A stretch of DNA of 64,000 nucleotides, taken from Panacagrimonas sp052387695 (GTDB lineage: Bacteria > Pseudomonadota > Gammaproteobacteria > Nevskiales > Nevskiaceae). The first letter of the stretch is position 1. Each line of letters begins with the position of its first letter. The notes under the pieces are model-generated. The model was not told the origin of the DNA and ran no database searches. It saw nothing but the letters and a program-made list of their open reading frames with translations. This document shows, piece after piece, positions 51,337 through 59,378 of the stretch. Both the position numbers and the translations under genes were made by a program. The DNA lies in contig JBQTIX010000024.1 of NCBI GenBank assembly GCA_052387695.1, positions 62,001 to 126,000 of the forward strand. Direction: 5' to 3'.

Positions 51337-51636
51337 CTAGAAGTCTTTGACATGGCGCCCGTTGTAATAGAGTGGCCTGAACGCGTTGCGTTCCGCGTTT
51401 TGACCGTATGTAAGTGGAAGCATTCTTACGGTGCCGCGATCTCGGAACTTACCGCCAGTAATGGCGTAAATGAGCTCTCCTTCTGTCAGGCCCTGAAAGT
51501 TGTTCGTGTCATTTGTGAAGTTGACGCTGAACAGCCCTTTCTTGTCGCCGCGCTCCCCTTTGTAAGGGTGTAGCTTTCTTCCGTCGGCGTCGAATGCCCA
51601 CACGCTCAGAAGAAAATCTGATTCCCCTGACGCCAT
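51337..51636 (-). CDS. Orphan cassette gene, unknown function
   Basis: The 99-residue product begins MASGESDFLLSVWAFDADGR and ends FRPLYYNGRHVKDF. AGGAGC lies 9 bases before the ATG at 51636. It has neither signal peptide nor membrane segment and is predicted to be mixed alpha/beta. The GC content is about 50%, well below neighbours, and the gene is bounded by attC cores within 25 bp on each side. I recognise no family. An in-frame start at 51705 would run through the upstream core site and is unlikely. Confidence 0.68.
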   Translation of the reverse strand: MASGESDFLLSVWAFDADGRKLHPYKGERGDKKGLFSVNFTNDTNNFQGLTEGELIYAITGGKFRDRGTVRMLPLTYGQNAERNAFRPLYYNGRHVKDF

Positions 51637-51659
51637 ATACCACGCTCCTGTTTTTAAGC

Positions 51660-51758
51660 ACCCAACGCCGCGATCAGCGGCTCGGTCAGGCCCCCGGCAG
51701 CGCATTGTCCGCGTCGATCAGAACTGCGAGCCTGGAGCTGCCGGCGGCGGCGTTCGGG
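51660..51758 (-). repeat. attC-like site 1 (weak, after the SDR gene)
   Basis: The core GTTGGGT (51666-51660) and the opposite CCCGAAC (51758-51752, one mismatch to RYYYAAC) are joined by GCGGC/GCCGC spacers. CCGGCAGC pairs with GCTGCCGG inside. The site lies directly after the SDR stop codon. The downstream core is good and the upstream half is degenerate. Confidence 0.5.
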
Positions 51759-51759
51759 A

Positions 51760-52527
51760 CTATTTCGGCGCCATGCGCAGCGCCCCATCCAGGCGGATGG
51801 TCTCGCCGTTGAGCATCGGATTCTCGACGATGGCCTGCACCATCTGGGCGAACTCGCCCGGCCGTCCGAGGCGCGAAGGGAAGGGCACGCTGCGACCCAG
51901 CGACTCCTGCGCCTCCTTGGGCAGGGCCGACATCATCGGTGTTTCGAACAGGCCCGGCGCAATGGTCACGACGCGGATTCCGTAGCGGGCGAATTCGCGC
52001 GCGATGGGCAGAGTCATGCCGACCACGCCGGCCTTCGACGCGGAATAGCCGGCCTGGCCGATCTGGCCGTCGAATGCAGCGACCGAGGCGGTGTTGATGA
52101 CCACGCCGCGTTCGCCCTCTTCGTTGGGGGGTTGCTGGCTCATGGCCTGCGCGGCGAGGCGGATCACGTTGAAGCTGCCGATGAGGTTGATGTTGACGAT
52201 GCGCGCAAACAGGTCCAGTGCCTGCGGTCCATCCTTGCCCAGCACCTTGGCCGGCGAGCCGATTCCGGCGCAGTTGATCACGCCGTGCAGGCCGCCGAAC
52301 GCGGTGACGGCGAGGGCCACGGCGGCCTCGACGTCGGCCTCGCTGCCCACGTTGACCTTGGCGAAGCGGCTGGCCTCGCCGAGTTCCGTCGTCAGCGAAT
52401 GGCCGCCGACTTCATTGAGGTCGGCGATGACCACCTTGCCGCCGTGTCGGGCAAGCAGGCGGGCGGTTGCGGCGCCGAGACCCGAGGCGCCACCGGTGAC
52501 GAGAAAGACGCTCTTTTCGATTTTCAT
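51760..52527 (-). CDS. Short-chain dehydrogenase (3-hydroxyacyl-CoA dehydrogenase, HSD10-like)
   Basis: The 255-residue SDR has VTGGASGLGAATARLL (NAD site), NCAGIG, catalytic Ser/Tyr/Lys (NTASVAAF, GYSASKAGV) and FETPMMSALPKEAQESLGRS. These match type II 3-hydroxyacyl-CoA dehydrogenases, which act in beta-oxidation or branched amino-acid breakdown. It is followed by the cassette array and preceded by the DUF4399 gene 10 bp away on the same strand. Confidence 0.9.
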   Translation of the reverse strand: MKIEKSVFLVTGGASGLGAATARLLARHGGKVVIADLNEVGGHSLTTELGEASRFAKVNVGSEADVEAAVALAVTAFGGLHGVINCAGIGSPAKVLGKDGPQALDLFARIVNINLIGSFNVIRLAAQAMSQQPPNEEGERGVVINTASVAAFDGQIGQAGYSASKAGVVGMTLPIAREFARYGIRVVTIAPGLFETPMMSALPKEAQESLGRSVPFPSRLGRPGEFAQMVQAIVENPMLNGETIRLDGALRMAPK

Positions 52528-52537
52528 GCGAGTGGAA

Positions 52538-53026
52538 TTACTTGACGGTGATGGTGATGGTTTCCGATTGCAGGACCGGAACGAACGCCTGGTGCTTCCA
52601 GTCGCCGAGCACCAGTTGCAACTTGTGCGGGCCGGGCTTGAGCGCGAGCGATGTTTCCGTCTGGCCCTTGCCGAAGTGCAGCACCTGCTCGGAGGTCGGC
52701 ATCGGCAGGGTGAGGTCCACCGTGGGGCTGTCGATCAGGAGGTGATGATGGCCGGTCGCCTCGAACTGCATGCCCGCGGGCGCAATACCCATCCCCGAGA
52801 GTCCGAACACGACCGTCACCGGGCTGGCCACGGTCGCGCCATTGGCGGGAGCCAGGAGATACACCTTGGCGCCGGCCGGCGCGGTGGTCGGCAGGTTGAG
52901 TTTTTCCGCCACCTTGGCCCCTGCCTGCTGTTTGGCGGCTTGCTTGATGGCGGACATGGTGTCGTTGGCGGCGAGCGCGGGCAGGCTCAACAGCGCGAGC
53001 GCGCAGGCAAGGGTACGGATGGGCAT
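52538..53026 (-). CDS. Exported DUF4399 protein
   Basis: The 162-residue protein has a signal peptide (MPIRTLACALALLSLPALAA). The DUF4399 domain (about 55-162) is marked by VYLLAPANGATVASPVTVVF, GHHHLLID and LVLGDWKHQAFVPVL. The His cluster suggests metal or polyol binding, but the function is unknown. It lies immediately upstream of the SDR gene. Confidence 0.85.
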   Translation of the reverse strand: MPIRTLACALALLSLPALAANDTMSAIKQAAKQQAGAKVAEKLNLPTTAPAGAKVYLLAPANGATVASPVTVVFGLSGMGIAPAGMQFEATGHHHLLIDSPTVDLTLPMPTSEQVLHFGKGQTETSLALKPGPHKLQLVLGDWKHQAFVPVLQSETITITVK

Positions 53027-53135
53027 GAAAGGTTCCTTGGCGGTTGAAAGACGTACGGTCGCGAATCATATCTCCGGCCAGCCGCTGCGGCCCAACCGTT
53101 AGACTGATGGGGTTGACACGCATCTGATCGAACTC

Positions 53136-53378
53136 ATGACCCCATCAAAACCCAAGCCCGCGGAACAGGCGACCGGGACGACCGCACCCCAGGGCGAACC
53201 GCCCGTCGATGCCGGCGTACCGGCCAAACGCAGCGCGATGAAGCTGCCCCCCGGGGTGGTGCCCAGGGCCGGGCAGGGCCCGCTGTCGCGCAATCCCTGG
53301 CAGACCGGCGGTGGCACCGGCGGCCGGCCGCAGACCGATTTCGCGCGCCGCATGGGCAAGTCGCGCAAGGTCCATTGA
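53136..53378 (+). CDS. Small basic Pro/Gly-rich protein, unknown function
   Basis: The 80-residue product is low in hydrophobic residues, without a signal or membrane segment, and looks largely disordered (GEPPVDAGVPAKRSAMKLPP, GGGTGGRPQTDFARRMGKSR). It ends 15 bp before the ferredoxin gene, so it may be co-transcribed. I recognise no family. It could be spurious, but its spacing and codon use are compatible with a real gene. Confidence 0.45.
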   Translation: MTPSKPKPAEQATGTTAPQGEPPVDAGVPAKRSAMKLPPGVVPRAGQGPLSRNPWQTGGGTGGRPQTDFARRMGKSRKVH

Positions 53379-53393
53379 GCGAGCCATCCGCAG

Positions 53394-53648
53394 ATGGCCT
53401 TGAAGATCACGGAGGAATGCATCAACTGCGATGTCTGCGAGCCCGTTTGCCCCAACCTCGCCATCTTCCAGGGGCCGGAGATCTACCAGATCGATCCGGC
53501 GCGGTGCACCGAATGCGTGGGTCATTTCGACACGCCGCAGTGCCGCGATGTGTGCCCGGTCAACTGTATTCCGCTCGATCCGGAATGGGTCGAATCGCCG
53601 GAACAACTGCATGTGAAGTACCAGCACTTGATGGCGCAGGCACGATGA
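53394..53648 (+). CDS. YfhL-type 2[4Fe-4S] ferredoxin
   Basis: The 84-residue protein has two cluster motifs, CINCDVCEPVCPN and CTECVGHFDTPQCRDVCPVN. The insertion between the first and second cysteine groups of the second motif is typical of Alvin/YfhL ferredoxins. It is a low-potential electron carrier. The ggt gene overlaps its stop codon by ATGA. Confidence 0.94.
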   Translation: MALKITEECINCDVCEPVCPNLAIFQGPEIYQIDPARCTECVGHFDTPQCRDVCPVNCIPLDPEWVESPEQLHVKYQHLMAQAR

Positions 53649-55339
53649 GCGAGAGAGCCTGGGTCGTCCGATGGGCGGTGATGCTGCTGTTGGCCGGTTT
53701 CGCCCAGCTCTCGACGGCGCAGAACGCGGCCGCGAAACCGGGCGCCCACGCCATCGCGAGCGCCCACCCGCTTGCAACCGAGGCCGGGCTCGAAATACTC
53801 GCCGCAGGCGGCAATGCCTTCGACGCCGCGATCGCGGTGAGCAGCACCATTGCCGTGGTCGAGCCCACCGGGTCGGGTATCGGCGGCGGTGGGTTCTGGC
53901 TGCTGCATCGCGCCGCGGACAGATTCGAGACTTTCATCGATGGCCGCGAAACCGCGCCACGCGCGGCACATGAGCGGATGTTTCTGGGTGCCGATGGCAA
54001 GGTGAACGCCGCGGCCTCGCGCGACGGAGCGCTGGCCGCAGGCATTCCAGGCGAGCCCGCGGCGCTGGATCATCTGGCGCGCACCTATGGGCGCCTGCCG
54101 CTGGCGCGCTCGCTGGGGCCGGCGATCCGTGCGGCGCGCGAGGGATTTGCCTGTGACGACAAGCTCGCGCGGGCGTTCGAGCAGTTCTGGAAGCGGCTCG
54201 ATGCCGAGGCGCAGCGCGTGTTCGCCGTCCAGGCGCGCGCGCCACGCGTCGGTGAGCGCATCGTTCAACCCGATCTGGCGCGCACGCTGGAGCGACTGGC
54301 GGCGACGGGCAGTCGTGGCTTCTACGAGGGCGAGACCGCGCAGGCGCTGCTGGCGGGTGTGGCGGCTGCCGGCGGTGTCTGGTCGGCAGACGACTTGCGC
54401 CACTATCGTGTGGTCGAGCGCAGGCCGGTCATCACCTGGTTCCGCGACGTCCGGATCGTGTCGGCGCCGCCGCCGTCCGCGGGCGGCATCACGCTTGGTC
54501 AGACGCTGGGCCAGCTCGAGGCGCTCGGCTGGCGCGGCGGGGCAGGAGCCGATTCAAAACATCTGGTGATCGAGTCGCTGCGCCGCGCCTACCGCGACCG
54601 CGCGGCCTGGCTCGGTGATCCGGATTTCGTGCGGATTCCGAGTCAGCGCCTGCTCTCCCGCACCTACACACGTGGTCTGCTGAGCGACCTGCACGCCGAC
54701 CGTGCGACGCCCAGCGCCGAGTTGGCGCCCGCGCAGCCCTCGCCTCAAGGCACGCAGACCTCGCATTTCTCGGTGCTGGACGCCGAGGGCAATCGCGTGG
54801 CCGGGACGTTGTCGATCAATCTGTCGTTCGGCGCCGGCCTGATCCCGCCCGGCACCGGGGTGCTGCTCAACGACGAGATGGATGATTTTGCGGCCAGCGA
54901 GACGGCCTCAAACGCCTATGGACTGATCGGCTCGCATGCCAACCGCGTGCAGCCGGGCAAGCGGCCCCTGTCGTCGATGACGCCGACCTTCGCCGAGGGG
55001 CCGCATGGACTGCTGATCGTCGGCACGCCGGGTGGCAGCCGCATCATCTCGATGGTCCTGCTCGGCCTGCTGGCCTGGGCCGAGGGTGCGGACGCGCAGG
55101 CCGTGGTCAGCTTGCCGCGCTTCCACCATCAGTATCTGCCGGACCAGGTGCAGTTCGAGCCGGGCGCGTTCTCGCCGGAGATCCAGTCGGCGCTCGCCGC
55201 CAAGGGACACGTGCTCAAGGCCCTGACGTCGGACTACGGCAACATGCATGTGGTGACCTGGGATCCGCGCAGCAATCGGGTGCAGGCCGCCTCGGATCCG
55301 CGCGGAGTCGGTGTCGGGCGCGTGGTCAGGGTGCAATGA
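53645..55339 (+). CDS. ggt: Gamma-glutamyltransferase
   Basis: The 564-residue periplasmic Ntn-hydrolase has a signal peptide (MLLLAGFAQLSTAQ). It has HPLATEAGLEILAAGGNAFD and EPTGSGIGGGGF. The autocatalytic nucleophile Thr is in GTQTSHFSVLDAEGN, and RPLSSMTPTF and GTPGGSRII are present. It hydrolyses glutathione and transfers gamma-glutamyl groups. Its ATG overlaps the ferredoxin stop. An upstream frame to 53375 is not used. It ends 4 bases into exbB. Confidence 0.94.
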   Translation: MSERAWVVRWAVMLLLAGFAQLSTAQNAAAKPGAHAIASAHPLATEAGLEILAAGGNAFDAAIAVSSTIAVVEPTGSGIGGGGFWLLHRAADRFETFIDGRETAPRAAHERMFLGADGKVNAAASRDGALAAGIPGEPAALDHLARTYGRLPLARSLGPAIRAAREGFACDDKLARAFEQFWKRLDAEAQRVFAVQARAPRVGERIVQPDLARTLERLAATGSRGFYEGETAQALLAGVAAAGGVWSADDLRHYRVVERRPVITWFRDVRIVSAPPPSAGGITLGQTLGQLEALGWRGGAGADSKHLVIESLRRAYRDRAAWLGDPDFVRIPSQRLLSRTYTRGLLSDLHADRATPSAELAPAQPSPQGTQTSHFSVLDAEGNRVAGTLSINLSFGAGLIPPGTGVLLNDEMDDFAASETASNAYGLIGSHANRVQPGKRPLSSMTPTFAEGPHGLLIVGTPGGSRIISMVLLGLLAWAEGADAQAVVSLPRFHHQYLPDQVQFEPGAFSPEIQSALAAKGHVLKALTSDYGNMHVVTWDPRSNRVQAASDPRGVGVGRVVRVQ

Positions 55340-55953
55340 CCGCCCTGCTGCACGGCCTGTCGCTCGGCGGGCCGGTCCTGTGGATTCTGATCCTGCTGTC
55401 GATCGCCACGCTGACCCTGGTGATCGTCAAGGTCTGGGATTTTTCCGAGTCGAAACTCTGGCGTCGCGACTTTGTGGAGAACGCCCTGTCCGCCTGGTCG
55501 GCGGGAAGCCCGGATCGGGCGCTGGCGCTGTTGGCGGGCGAACGCGGTCCGCTGGCGGAATTGATGGTCGCCGCGATGTCGTGCTGCCGCAACCGCACCC
55601 AGCCCGAAGCGCGGATTCGCGAAGGCATCACGCAGCTCGCGGTGGATCGCCTGGAGTCCGCACGCAGCCTGCTGCGCCCACTGGAAGTGATTGCCATGCT
55701 CGCGCCGCTGCTGGGTCTGCTCGGCACCGTGCTGGGCATGATCCAGGTGTTCCGACGGCTGGAGCAGGCGGGCGATCGCGTGGACGCCTCGATCCTGTCG
55801 GGTGGTCTGTGGGAAGCGCTGCTCACCACTGCGGCGGGGCTGGGTGTGGCGATCCTTGCGCTGGCAGCGTTTCATTTTCTCGACCGCCAGGTCGAGCGGC
55901 TGCACCGGGCGATGGAGTCGGCACTGACGAGAATCTTTGCCGGGATGGTCTGA
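55336..55953 (+). CDS. ExbB/TolQ-family proton channel subunit, cluster 1
   Basis: The 205-residue protein has a first transmembrane segment at about 12-30 and two later ones (about 118-140, 155-175). LEVIAMLAPLLGLLGTVLGM and LLTTAAGLGVAILALAAFHF are the MotA/TolQ/ExbB family core. It starts within the ggt stop codon. With the two ExbD genes and TonB downstream it would power TonB-dependent receptors. Confidence 0.92.
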   Translation: MTALLHGLSLGGPVLWILILLSIATLTLVIVKVWDFSESKLWRRDFVENALSAWSAGSPDRALALLAGERGPLAELMVAAMSCCRNRTQPEARIREGITQLAVDRLESARSLLRPLEVIAMLAPLLGLLGTVLGMIQVFRRLEQAGDRVDASILSGGLWEALLTTAAGLGVAILALAAFHFLDRQVERLHRAMESALTRIFAGMV

Positions 55954-55959
55954 ACGCCG

Positions 55960-56346
55960 ATGACCCTCCCGTTGCCCACGCGCAGGTCCCATTCCATCCT
56001 GCTGACCTCGTTGGTGGACGTGATGTTCGTGCTGTTCTTCTTCTTCATGCTGACCGCGGCCAGTGTGGATCGCCGGGCCCTGCGGCTCGACTCGGGACCT
56101 GCGGCGCGCGAGACAGGCGGGCTCGTGATGGAGGCGCGACTGGACCTGCTAGGACCCGCAAGCTGGCAACTCGGCGACCGGGTGATCGAACCCGCCGCGC
56201 TGGAGTCCAGGTTGCGCGAGCAACGGGCGACACGTGTCCTGGTGATCGCCTCGCCAGGTGTTTCGCTGCAAATCCTGACCGATGTGATCGGACGCTTGCG
56301 TGACGCGGGTATCGAACTGCGGCTGGGCCGGCTCGACGCGGGATGA
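55960..56346 (+). CDS. ExbD-family protein, cluster 1, copy 1
   Basis: The 128-residue protein has the ExbD N-terminal motif SILLTSLVDVMFVLFFFFML, with the membrane helix carrying the conserved Asp, followed by a short periplasmic domain. It overlaps the next ExbD gene by ATGA. The helix is more Phe-rich than typical. Confidence 0.9.
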   Translation: MTLPLPTRRSHSILLTSLVDVMFVLFFFFMLTAASVDRRALRLDSGPAARETGGLVMEARLDLLGPASWQLGDRVIEPAALESRLREQRATRVLVIASPGVSLQILTDVIGRLRDAGIELRLGRLDAG

Positions 56347-56753
56347 AGATTCCGCTGCGCACGCGTCCCCGGAGCGGCGACATCGACATGGTGCCGATGA
56401 TCAATTTCGCCTTCCTGCTGCTGATTTTCTTCCTGCTCGTCGGGCGTATCGCACCGGCCGAGGCGCTGAGAGTCGAACCTCCGCAAGCCCTTGAGCCGCT
56501 CGATTCCGGCGGAGCGGGGGAGCCCGCGCTGTTGATGGATGCGGAGGGCCGCCTGGCTTGGGGATCGGAGGCCATCACAGCGGATGAACTGGCATCCAGG
56601 GCGGCGGCCTGGGCGGAGGTGCATCCGGACGCGGCCCTGTCTCTGAAGGCGGACGCTGCCACGGACGCTGCGCGGGTGATCCTGCTGCTGGAGCAGCTCC
56701 GCGATGCCGGGGTGATCCGGGTCAGGCTCCAGACCATTGCCCCACCCGGGTAG
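56343..56753 (+). CDS. ExbD-family protein, cluster 1, copy 2
   Basis: The 136-residue protein starts MKIPLRTRPRSGDIDMVPMI, then membrane helix NFAFLLLIFFLLVGRI. The functional Asp is in the DIDMVPM portion, as in ExbD. The periplasmic domain has the helix-strand topology of the family. It is the second of two adjacent ExbD genes and is followed after 6 bp by the TonB-like gene. Confidence 0.9.
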   Translation: MKIPLRTRPRSGDIDMVPMINFAFLLLIFFLLVGRIAPAEALRVEPPQALEPLDSGGAGEPALLMDAEGRLAWGSEAITADELASRAAAWAEVHPDAALSLKADAATDAARVILLLEQLRDAGVIRVRLQTIAPPG

Positions 56754-56759
56754 GGTCTT

Positions 56760-57443
56760 GTGACCGGGACGCGTACCGCCATGGCCCTGTACGTCGCGTT
56801 CGTGCTGCACCTGCTGGCCTTGCTGATCCTGCTGCTGCTGCCGGCGCCACAGATGCCACCCGGCCCGGGGCGAGGAATGGGGATCGGGCTGGAGCTGGCG
56901 GGTGAGACGAGCGTGCTCGGTTCCGCGCCTTTCCAGGCTGCGACGGTCCGCGAATCCGAAGGAGCCGGGACGTCCGACGTGCGAAGTCCGTCCCGCCCCG
57001 TTACGAAGTCAGCCGGGGTTTTGCAATCCGCGACGAAGGCCGTGGCATCCGTCGCGGATGCGCGTCGGGAAACCTCCGCGCAGAATGTGCCGGCATCGAG
57101 CTCGGTGACGCTTGCCAAGGGCCCGGAGCCCGCCCATCCGGCCGGAATATCGGGTGCCGCTCCAGCAGCAGGTGGCGGGGGCTTCGATCACTACTTCGCG
57201 CAGCTGCGCACGCATCTGCACGCATTCCGGCGCGAGTTGCCGCGAGCGACGGGTTCAGGTCAGGCCGAGGTGCAATTCACCGTGAGTGCGCAAGGTCGCG
57301 TGCTGGCCTTGAGCCTGCTCCGCAGTTCCGGTTCTCCGGACCTCGATACCGAGGCTCTCGATCTGATCCGTCGGGCCCAGCCCCTGCCCAGACCGCCCGA
57401 AGGACATAGCCTGGAACTCGCGGTGCCGATCGAGATCGAGTGA
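56760..57443 (+). CDS. TonB-family energy transducer, cluster 1
   Basis: The 227-residue protein has a single N-terminal membrane helix (MALYVAFVLHLLALLILLLL), a Ser/Ala-rich periplasmic linker and a C-terminal TonB domain (about 150-227). The domain has GSGQAEVQFTVSAQGRVLAL and GSPDLDTEALDLIRRAQPLP. The start is GTG at 56760. The proline-rich stretch usual in TonB is short. Together with exbB-exbD-exbD it forms a four-gene operon ending convergently with the HD protein. Confidence 0.9.
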   Translation: MTGTRTAMALYVAFVLHLLALLILLLLPAPQMPPGPGRGMGIGLELAGETSVLGSAPFQAATVRESEGAGTSDVRSPSRPVTKSAGVLQSATKAVASVADARRETSAQNVPASSSVTLAKGPEPAHPAGISGAAPAAGGGGFDHYFAQLRTHLHAFRRELPRATGSGQAEVQFTVSAQGRVLALSLLRSSGSPDLDTEALDLIRRAQPLPRPPEGHSLELAVPIEIE

Positions 57444-57454
57444 GCTGGCTTGAC

Positions 57455-58471
57455 TCAGGCCGTGTGCGAGACGCCGGTCCGTGCCGAACCCTTCAATGGC
57501 CTGCCGGCTTTGCCCGCAGCCAGGCCGAGCATCCGACGCAGCGCGACGCCGTCGATACGACGGGGCCGCTTCGCGAGCTGATGGAACTGCTGCTCGCGCC
57601 CCAGCTTTTCGACCCGCGCAAGATGCTCGTGGATCTGCTCGGCGTAGGGATTGGGCCCGCCGAAGTGATGGTCCATGTAGCGGTGCACTGAACCAAAGTA
57701 GCCGTCCAGGCGGTCCCGCCACAAGTGGCGGTTGAAATCCGGTGTGCTCTCGAGCAGGGCTTCCGCAGAGGGGTAACGGGGCGCCGGCTTGCCGACTTTC
57801 GGAGTACCGGCGATGCCGCAAATCTCGAACTCGCGGTACAGATAATCCCTGCATTTTTCCAGGTAGCACCGGTCCGAGGTCTGCGCGAGGATGTCGGTGG
57901 TACCGAGCATGAAGCCGAGCATCCGATCCTTGGGATCGGTCACCTGGATCTGGTCGAGCGCAATTTCATAGCCGGTGAAGTGAACGATCTGGCGAGTCGC
58001 ATCGACCTCCGCCCCATAGCCGACGGTGGGCAGGAAATCCGCCAGAAATTCGCCGCTCCGATGAACATGGTTGAGCGTGTATTCGGCGCCATTGATCGTC
58101 TTTTCCCTGGAGCCGCGGACGTACCCTGCATCGTGAAACAGCGCGATGATCAAGCCGAGGACGCCGCGACGCGGCCCGAGACGGTCAGCCGGCGCGACCG
58201 CGCGTTCATAGCCGTCCAGCAGGCGGGCCTGCGCGAGCGCGCAGTCGAGGCTGTGCTGGGCGTCGTGATACCAGGTATCGCAGCCCACATAGCCGGGCAG
58301 GGTGCCGGCGTACAGCTGGGTGAAGGTCCGGAAGGCCTGGCTCAACGGCGACAGATCCTCCTGCGGGTAAAGCTTGGAGAGGATTGCGGTCACCGCTTCG
58401 GCGACGTCATGCGGATGCGAAATCCGCACCCTGTCGGTCACGTCGTAGTGGTTGCGTCGTCTCGGATTCAT
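57455..58471 (-). CDS. HD-domain phosphohydrolase-like protein
   Basis: The 338-residue protein has YHDAQHSLDCALAQARLLDG and LIIALFHDAGYVRGSREKTI, the H...HD...D pattern of HD/PDEase folds. It resembles the bacterial Npun/YP family of HD proteins of unknown substrate. The ATG at 58471 gives MNPRRRNHYDVTDRV, and an extension to 58714 is without homology. Confidence 0.82.
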   Translation of the reverse strand: MNPRRRNHYDVTDRVRISHPHDVAEAVTAILSKLYPQEDLSPLSQAFRTFTQLYAGTLPGYVGCDTWYHDAQHSLDCALAQARLLDGYERAVAPADRLGPRRGVLGLIIALFHDAGYVRGSREKTINGAEYTLNHVHRSGEFLADFLPTVGYGAEVDATRQIVHFTGYEIALDQIQVTDPKDRMLGFMLGTTDILAQTSDRCYLEKCRDYLYREFEICGIAGTPKVGKPAPRYPSAEALLESTPDFNRHLWRDRLDGYFGSVHRYMDHHFGGPNPYAEQIHEHLARVEKLGREQQFHQLAKRPRRIDGVALRRMLGLAAGKAGRPLKGSARTGVSHTA

Positions 58472-58583
58472 CGCTCTCTCTGACCGACCCGATCCAGTTT
58501 TCACGTCGACGAAGCCTAGCTCCGATCGGGGCAGGAGTGGAATGGGTGCAAGCATCCTGCGGGTCCAGAAAATGCGATCCAGA

Positions 58584-59363
58584 TCATGCCGTGAGGCCGG
58601 AACTGAAATCGACGACGACCGGGGTGTGGTCCGAGGGCCGCTCGAGCTTGCGTGGGCCCAGATCGATGCGGCAGCCCACCAGTCGGTCCGCAAGCACCCG
58701 CGAGGCCAGGACATGATCGATACGCAGCCCGAGATTGCGCCGGAAGCCTGCTTGCCGGTAATCCCACCAGGTAAACCGGTTGCCGTCCGGCGGACGGACG
58801 GCGAGACAATCGCTCAGTCCAAGTGCCAGCAATTCGCGGAAACTCGCGCGTTCGGGCTCCGAACACAGGATGCCGCCTTCCCAGATCGCGGGGTCATGCG
58901 TGTCTTCGGGTGCGGGGGCGATGTTGTAGTCGCCGACCACGGCGAGCATCGGATAGAGCGCCAGTTCGGTGCGCGCGTAGTCGCGCAGCGCTGCCAGCCA
59001 GCGCAGCTTGTAGGCGTATTTTTCCGATCCAACGGTCTGGCCGTTGACGACGTAGGCGCAGATCACCCGAACGCCGTCGACGGTGGCGGCGATGACTCGG
59101 CGCTGCTCATCGTCGAAGCCGGGCATGTTGAGGGAGACGTCGAACAGCGGGGAGCGGGACAGGAGTGCGACCCCGTTGTAGGTTTTCTGACCGTTGTGAA
59201 TCGCGTTCCAGCCGGCGGCTTTCAGCTCGTCGAACGGAAAAGCCTCGTTCTGCAGCTTGGTTTCCTGGATGCCGAGGACATCCACCGGGTCGGTGGCCAG
59301 CCATTCGAGCAGGTGCGGCAGGCGCACGCGCAGGGAGTTGACGTTCCAGGTGCCGATGCGCAT
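58584..59363 (-). CDS. xthA: Exodeoxyribonuclease III
   Basis: The 259-residue AP endonuclease has MRIGTWNVNSLRVRLPHLLE, VLGIQETKLQNEAFP, the GDYNIAPAPEDTHDP motif and SDHTPVVVDF. These residues provide the Mg site and catalytic His. It repairs abasic and oxidised ends. The gene begins 15 bp after the fabI stop and is likely co-transcribed. Confidence 0.94.
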   Translation of the reverse strand: MRIGTWNVNSLRVRLPHLLEWLATDPVDVLGIQETKLQNEAFPFDELKAAGWNAIHNGQKTYNGVALLSRSPLFDVSLNMPGFDDEQRRVIAATVDGVRVICAYVVNGQTVGSEKYAYKLRWLAALRDYARTELALYPMLAVVGDYNIAPAPEDTHDPAIWEGGILCSEPERASFRELLALGLSDCLAVRPPDGNRFTWWDYRQAGFRRNLGLRIDHVLASRVLADRLVGCRIDLGPRKLERPSDHTPVVVDFSSGLTA

Positions 59364-59378
59364 AAATTTCTCGAGCGG

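Larger units (their letters stand above)
50753..51758 (-). mobile_element. Integron gene-cassette array without integrase (CALIN-like), two cassettes
   Basis: Reading the minus strand, the order is: weak attC at the end of the SDR gene, core GTTGGGT, orphan gene, ACCCAAC attC, VOC gene, ACCCAAC attC, ubiI. Each gene begins shortly after a GTTRRRY-type core and ends shortly before an RYYYAAC core, the cassette design. The orphan gene is 50% GC over 180 counted bases, against 63-73% in two 60-base samples of neighbours. There is no intI in the window. Confidence 0.62.
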
